Of a DNA stretch of 21,275 nucleotides, positions 16,212 through 21,275 are shown one piece after another. The position numbers and the translations under genes are program-made. The notes beneath the pieces are model-generated. The model was not told where the DNA came from. It worked only from the letters and a program-made list of their open reading frames with translations, and did not search any database. Source of the DNA: Mesostigma viride (Eukaryota; Streptophyta; Mesostigmatophyceae; Mesostigmatales; Mesostigmataceae); assembly GCA_009746045.1 (NCBI GenBank), contig RPFO01001033.1, forward strand, positions 1 to 21,275, written 5' to 3'. Each line of letters starts with the position of its first letter. Position 1 is the stretch's first letter.

Positions 16212-17883
16212 CCGGTCAAAGTACAAGGGGTCAGGGTACTTTTTCACGTACAACGTGCATTCCGGAAAACGACGACCTGGCCATGGCGGCTTGCGCCCAC
16301 GCATGGCATTTACGTTTTCGTTCGAATTTTCTGACCAAACTTAGGAAATTGATTTTATACGTCCTAAAGATCACACAGGCCAATTTTTGGACCGCGGGAA
16401 TGCCATTTGATAGGTGTCGGCAGCGTTCTTGCTGGAAAAAACTGCGATCAGGCCGGACGATAGAAACGTTGACAGCAATACCTTTCCGGCGTATTTTAAA
16501 GGATATATTGGTTTCTTTGTACTTTTATGATACATAGTAGTCGTAAACGTGCAAGGGTGGCCAGAAATCGCCGAATCCAGCGACCATGCTGCACAACTTT
16601 GGTGTGCCGAAATGCGCCATTTTGCGGCCACCGCCTGGGCCAAGGTAACGCCATCCATGCCTGGTAAAGCTTCAGCATCGTTTTCCTATCGATGTTTGAC
16701 GTTTATATATACGTTCTAGCTTGTGTAGCACATTCTTTTTGCATTATTCATGCTCTTTCTTGACCCTGGCCTGGCCCCTTTCTAAAACACCCTTCTTAGA
16801 TGCTTCCCTCAGTCAGTTGACCTGCCACAGTGTGATGGTGATAAGTTTTAGATGCTGTATGGGTTTGAATACCTCCATATATGTTTGTTATACATTTCCC
16901 ACACACATATTGCATGAGTGTGAGGCAGTTGGCTGGTCTCTGTGGCATCATCAAGCATGTAACCGGTGAGTAGAAGCTTCCCATTGTCAGCATGTGCCAC
17001 CAGGTGTGCTGGCCATCACCTGGCAAGCTATAGCAGCTTAGGCCTAGTTTATCCTTGCTAGGGCAAGCTGAAATAGGCTTAAAATCACTAGTTTGTTGGT
17101 GGCTGCCTCCTAGAATGCATGCCTTACGTAGGGTATCCGTACCACGTTACCTACGTGCATGGACAAGGTGGCACCTGCACATAGGTGCCATGTAAGGGCA
17201 GTGTGATGATGCAGTTATGTTTCCCCATCATTGTGGAAGGGAAATGTATTGTGTGGCATGGTTGGGGGCCATATTAGTAGGTATTAGTAGGTAGTATGCC
17301 CACTCCTACCCCCTTGGTTGCTTTTTACCAACGGTACCCCTATGGGCTGTACTGGGTGTAACTGCTGGCATACCCACCCAAATGATGACCCCAATGGCTC
17401 AAACTGTTCAGCAACTAATTGTTTATCATCCCTGAAGTGGTAGGTGCCTAGCTCTTACAACATAATTCAAAATGCACATTCTACCAAAAATGAAAACGCT
17501 CGTCTTGACCCCCCTGACTTTGACGGCAGTTATACATGGCCTACCCTGCATATATGTAAGGTTGTGATATACCAACCCGAAGGGCAACTCATGGACATGC
17601 TTGGCCCCCAAGGACAGCCATTGGATATGGGTGGGTTGGATGGCATCTGGTTTGCAAAATTGTGAAGTTACAGCCGATGCATCGGCAGTATTTCTGCCCA
17701 TTTAGGGGTTAAAATCATATTTATGGTTCCCAATCATAATTGGATTTTTAGCACATGCATAGGTATGGTTTCCAGAAAAGCGCCCTTTAGGCATATCCCC
17801 TCCCCTTAATTAGGAACATAACTCCGTTGGGAGTATCTGTAGCGCATAGCCCAGAGAAGGGGCATATGGCCCATAATAACATT
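16212..17883. other. Non-coding right flank
   Basis: Moderately AT-rich with only short, motif-free open frames on both strands. Small structures include an inverted repeat at about 17169-17189 (GGCACCT, GCACAT, AGGTGCC), a doubled ATTAGTAGGT at about 17272, and GCCGATGCATCGGC near 17668. TTTAGGGGTTAA near 17700 is the inverted match to sequence near 4431. No gene is seen. Confidence 0.5.
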
Positions 17884-18047
17884 CTAAGCTACTTCCTCCA
17901 AGGGTGGGAATGTAAACAACACTTGCTCTAGGTGCACTAGGGCACCTGCACCACCCAGAGTCTCGGGCAACACCCAGCTAAGGGGAGCCCGTCATAGGTG
18001 GGGAAGATCAGCATGGCTATACAAGGGCTAGGGCATGGCTTCTCAGC
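17884..18047 (+). repeat. Left arm of a large inverted repeat
   Basis: Starts CTAAGCTACTTCCTCCAAGG and runs through GGTGCACTAGGGCACCTGC and CAGAGTCTCGGGCAAC to GGGCATGGCTTCTC. It is an inverted match to 19798-19979 along its whole length with scattered mismatches and small indels. Confidence 0.85.
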
Positions 18048-18238
18048 AGACAGGCCTACGCTGACGAGCCACGAGCCACGAGGTAGCCATGGCTGACGGC
18101 GGAGCTCAGAACTTTCGCGTCTGAGCCCCAAATTCCGTCAGATCACTTGCAACCGATGCCATCTTTTCTAGGCGCAGCTGCTACTATAAACGGTTACAGC
18201 TGCATGTAACGCAGTATTGTGACCAGCCTGCAGCTATT

Positions 18239-19618
18239 ATGCGAACTGCTATTATGACGAGCAAACGCACAACAACGCAACGCAGCCTGGCGAATGCGTT
18301 AGGCAATGAAAATACGTCTGCAGCTCCGGCTGCAGCTCCGCTCTCAGGTCCGGAAGGTAGCGGTGACACTAGTCGCGCACTGGTGGTCGCCCAGCCCCAA
18401 CCCGGGCTTGCCTCGCCATCTGCATCGCCTGAACCTAACCGCAGTCGCCCTGCCGAGCCGCATTGGGACGAGATCGCCTTCGACATCAACGCACCTGGCT
18501 ACTGGACTCGCCGCCCAGGAGCCTTCATGGAAGACGTGTTTTTCGGCACGCACGCCTCGCTTGTAGCCCTGTGCTCGCACCTCCTTTCCCACAACCGCGG
18601 CCGCTGGCCAGGTGGCCAGCTTGCCGACCCCGCGGAGGCTCTCCCGATAGTTCTCCGCATGAATCGCCCCAACCTCCAACGCTTCGCCCTCTGTTCCCTC
18701 CTCGGGCGCTCCGACGCCGAGATCTGGGCTTCCCCACCGCCCCCCCCCACCTTCCCCACCGAAGCCATCATCCGCACCCTCCTTAAGGAAGCTTTCGAGC
18801 AGCACGTGACCCCCCTTGCCACAGATGTGGCGGCAATGGGCGGCACGCTGGCTGCTGAGCTCCCTCACATTCCCACCACCGTCACCTCCACCTCCACCCT
18901 CCTCGCCTCCACCTCCACTGCCACCTCCACCTCCACCGCCACCCTCAAGGCCCAGCTTCTCGACGTACATCGACCAACGCCTAAAGGACACCGCCATCGC
19001 AATCGAGTGCATGCAGAACACCGCCGGCATCACCGCCCAGGCGGTGAGGGACATCGCCACCAAGCAAGCCCCCGCTGGCCCAGGCGACGACGCCCCTCCC
19101 ACCCAGACCTGGGCGGACCTGCTCAAGCACCACGCCACCTCCACCACCTCCACCATCGCGGCACAGCTTAAGCAGCAAGCCCTCGACCTCCGCGAGGAGG
19201 CCGACCGCACCCAGCGTAGCCACAATGTCATCGTCAAGCACTTCGACCATTCGGCAGGTGAGGACTCGACGACCCTTCTTACGGCATTTAAGCGTGACAT
19301 TCTTGCCCCCATGCACATTACTGGTGAGCTGCGCATGTCGGCTGTTCGCCTCCCCCGCGCGCGGGGTAAGGCTGGCCCGGCACCCGTGCTCCTCACCTTT
19401 AAGTACATGGCGGACAAGCTGTTGTTTCTTAAAAACCGCAAGAAGCTCTCGAGGACTCACTCCACGCTGGACGACGACCTGACCCTGGCCCAGCAACAAC
19501 GGCGACGCGAGCTATGGCCGACCTACCTCCAGATACGGCAAAGCGCAGGGGGAAACCGGTATACTGGGGGGACGTCATCCACGTCGACCACACGCCTTGG
19601 CAGGCACCCCCAGTCTAG
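18239..19618 (+). pseudogene. LINE-type ORF1-like protein (coiled coil, RRM, C-terminal domain), two frame breaks
   Basis: ATG 18239, with a second in-frame ATG at 18254, opens an Ala/Pro/Ser-rich N-terminus and a folded part (HWDEIAFDINAPGYW, FMEDVFFGTHASLVAL). A Ser/Thr repeat encoded by CCTCCA units follows. The frame changes near 18955, after which a helical region (QRLKDTAIAIECMQNTAGI, WADLLKHH, DLREEADR) precedes an RRM-like core (HNVIVKHF, VLLTFKYMADKLLFLKNR) and LDDDLTLAQQQRR. A second one-base change near 19538 gives the likely natural end (KRRGKPVYWGDVIHVDH) with a stop at 19616-19618. Without it the frame runs on to 19643. The order of coiled coil, RRM and C-terminal domain is that of L1-type ORF1 RNA-binding proteins. 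No ORF2 follows. It sits between inverted repeats at 17884 and 19798. Confidence 0.65.
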
Positions 19619-19690
19619 GGAATATAGCAGTAGTGTAGATTAGTAAGGCTTAGCCTACCACGCGGCCCAGCGCATGTGCGCCCATAATGG

Positions 19691-19786
19691 CCATGGATGA
19701 TGCATTAAGAATTTAGCCAAGCCATGCCTATAATGGAACCCCCATGGATGTTGCATTAAGAATTTAGCCATGCTATGCCTATGCAG
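19691..19786. repeat. Two-copy 51 bp tandem repeat
   Basis: CCATGGATGATGCATTAAG at 19691 recurs as CCATGGATGTTGCATTAAG at 19742; both are followed by AATTTAGCCA and then a CATGCCTAT or TATGCCTAT word. Confidence 0.8.
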
Positions 19787-19797
19787 AGAGATGCGCT

Positions 19798-19979
19798 CTG
19801 TCGAGAAGCCATGCCCTAGCTCTTGCATAGCCATGATGATCTTCCCCACCTATATGACGGGCTCCCCCATAGCTGGGAGTTGCTCGAGACTCTGGGTGGT
19901 GCAGGTGCCCTAGTGCACCTAATTGATTAATTAGAGCAAGTCATTGTTTATATTCCCACCCTTGCAGGAAGTAGCCTAG
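19798..19979 (-). repeat. Right arm of the large inverted repeat
   Basis: Inverted copy of 17884-18047. It is longer by a short AT-rich insertion (AATTGATTAATT at about 19920) and small indels. The arms enclose about 1.75 kb that includes the ORF1-like gene. Confidence 0.85.
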
Positions 19980-20350
19980 TTGAGTAACTCTAGAGCCCTA
20001 GGATCTGGCTCTACTAAGTTCCCCATGTCCGTCCGCACGCCTTCCGCTAGCGTCCGCTAAGCCGCCGGCTATAATCCGGCGGTACCCGATGCGGTCGACC
20101 GGTCTAAGGGCGGCGCCTAGGGCCGGCGCCACCTAGGCCCCAGTCCGGGGCCTTATCCGGGTCGGTACGGACAGCTAGCTTGTCCCACGGTTACGGCTAA
20201 CGGCGGATAGGCTTTGCTGGCTAAGACATAAACCAGTGGTTGGCCAGCTCCGACAGCAGTTCTCTGTGTTCACCTTATCCCAAGCTCATCGTGACCGACC
20301 GCCATAGCTCAGCCGGTCGGGGGCTTTAACTTGTATTCATAAAATTCCCG
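19980..20350. other. GC-rich palindromic non-coding region upstream of the Gag-like frame
   Basis: No open frame of note. Inverted repeats stand out: CCGCCGG-CTATAAT-CCGGCGG at about 20060-20081, and GGCGCC/GGCGCC with CCTAGG words near 20113-20134. The stretch GCCATAGCTCAGCCGGTCGG at about 20291 looks like the start of a tRNA but is not completed as one. The region may be the leader of the element whose Gag-like frame follows. Confidence 0.45.
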
Positions 20351-21275
20351 ATGGCTTCCGGTACATGGAGCCGCACGGGCGAACACACAGATACGCCAAG
20401 TGGCGAGGCCGCAGGGTCCGTCCTGCCACGCTTTAGTGCGGACGAGGCCACGAGGTTGATGCAAACCCTCGTGGCGCGCAACCTGAACTGGCCAAGCAGT
20501 TCAAGCATTAATTGATGCTTGCTGCTGACGACGCACTGAATCGCGGCCCTCTCAAGCAAACGGAGGTGCCCGCTGATCTACCTGCATGCCGACTATACGG
20601 CGGACGACGCAGCAGATTTTCTGGCTGCTCTCAAGCGTCTGCGCGATGGACGCGCGGACAAAGATTCAGAGCTGATTGGCAAGTTCCGTGCAGTATTCTG
20701 CAGTACAACCAAGCACCCAAACATTGCCAATCTAGTTCGCATTGCGGACGACAACAAACAAACCTGGGAAGTTTTTTACAACGGTCTCGATGCCCACTTG
20801 TCGCGGTCTAAGGAAGAGGCCGACGAGCAAGCCTTCAACGATTTCGAGGGCTATGCAGTTAATAAGGCAAATTTGCCCGGGGCTGCACGTGATTTCCAGG
20901 TCTTCGTGCACAAGCACAAGCTGCTAGATACTCTCAAGCCCATTTTCCTGTGCAATCGATTTCTCAAGAAATGCGACCTGTCGTCGGATGTGCATCTGAC
21001 CATAGCGACGGAACTCAAAAAGAAGAGTGCCGTCCGTTTCGACGAGGGTGCCCATGCTGTATTTGATCTCATGCTTCAAGAGTGCGCAGTCCAAGCCGGC
21101 TGCCTCGGCTGCTCTGCCATCCCTGCGCAAGGTGGATACCGGCGCGTCTTCTTCTTCGGGCGCAGAGGCTCCAATTACGCGGTCGGAGCTTACGGCCATC
21201 CTGAAAAAGGTCGTCGGCCACGGCAACAACGGGGGCCAGCGAGGGCGCAAGCGCGGGCATCATTGGTGGCGACGC
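20351..21275 (+). pseudogene. Gag-like structural protein of another retroelement, frameshifted, off the right edge
   Basis: ATG 20351 opens MASGTWSRTGEH and runs 54 codons to a stop at 20513. The next frame then reads LMLAADDALNRGPLKQTEV (about 20517-20575). From about 20579 the first frame resumes and stays open: YLHADYTADDAADFLAALKR, FRAVFCSTTKHPNIANL, WEVFYNGLDAHLS, FQVFVHKHKLLDTLKP. Near 21078 a one-base change leads to a basic, Ser/Gly-rich tail (GNNGGQRGRKRGHHWW). A helical, acidic-to-basic protein with an Arg/Gly-rich end suits a Gag or nucleocapsid-type product, but I cannot match it to a named family and it has no zinc knuckle in view. Whatever follows (protease, RT or other) lies outside the window. 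Confidence 0.4.

Noticed and set aside
18344-19441. Long minus-strand open frame of 365 codons, Gly/Arg-rich
   Set aside because: It is antisense to the ORF1-like gene in GC-rich sequence, with Gly runs that mirror the CCTCCA repeat; no family motif.
20291-20360. tRNA-like start (GCCATAGCTCAGCCGGTCGG) with possible closing ATGGC
   Set aside because: A D-arm can be drawn, but the total is too short and no proper anticodon and T arms can be formed.

Overview
The window is eukaryotic and dominated by transposable elements. I recognise no host housekeeping gene, rRNA or complete tRNA. Three things point to a eukaryote: a full-length Ty3/gypsy-type LTR retrotransposon with a chromodomain integrase, two LINE-type ORF1-like genes, and splice-site-like signals. 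The host could be an alga or another plant-lineage or protist genome, but the sequence does not settle this.

Layout. Positions 1-2046 hold, on the minus strand, a decayed LINE-like ORF1 (2046-935) and possibly a scrap of its ORF2 running off the left edge. Positions 2047-4635 are non-coding and carry a 2 x 29 bp repeat and a diverged ~189 bp tandem array. Positions 4636-16206 are one LTR retrotransposon of 11,571 bp. Its LTRs are 572 and 571 bp and differ by one substitution and one 1-base indel. Its target duplication is TCTGG, so the insertion is recent. Inside it, in order, are: a primer-binding-site candidate; a leader; a small ORF with an RNase H1/viroplasmin-type hybrid-binding domain; an Asn/Ser/Pro-rich Gag N-terminus; a ~770 bp segment bounded by inverted repeats and full of tandem repeats; Gag capsid and zinc knuckle; protease-RT-RNase H; integrase with GPY/F module and chromodomain; a GC-rich ~770-codon 3' ORF of unknown function where an env gene would sit; and a polypurine tract next to the 3' LTR. 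Positions 16212-17883 are non-coding. Positions 17884-19979 are a pair of ~165-180 bp inverted repeats enclosing a second LINE-type ORF1. From 20351 to the right edge is a frameshifted, Gag-like reading frame.

The most interesting points are these. (1) The 3' ORF is unrecognised, differs in base composition from pol, and has a strong splice-acceptor-like site just before its ATG. (2) A consensus splice donor in the leader lies 10 bases before the hybrid-binding-domain ORF, with an acceptor just after it, which suggests a retrovirus-like splicing plan. (3) The 12-base polypurine motif beside the 3' LTR occurs twice more inside the element, once near its centre, which suggests central polypurine tracts. 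(4) Almost every reading-frame break in this young element can be explained by a one-base length change in a short homopolymer or repeated base, so the breaks may be assembly errors rather than decay.
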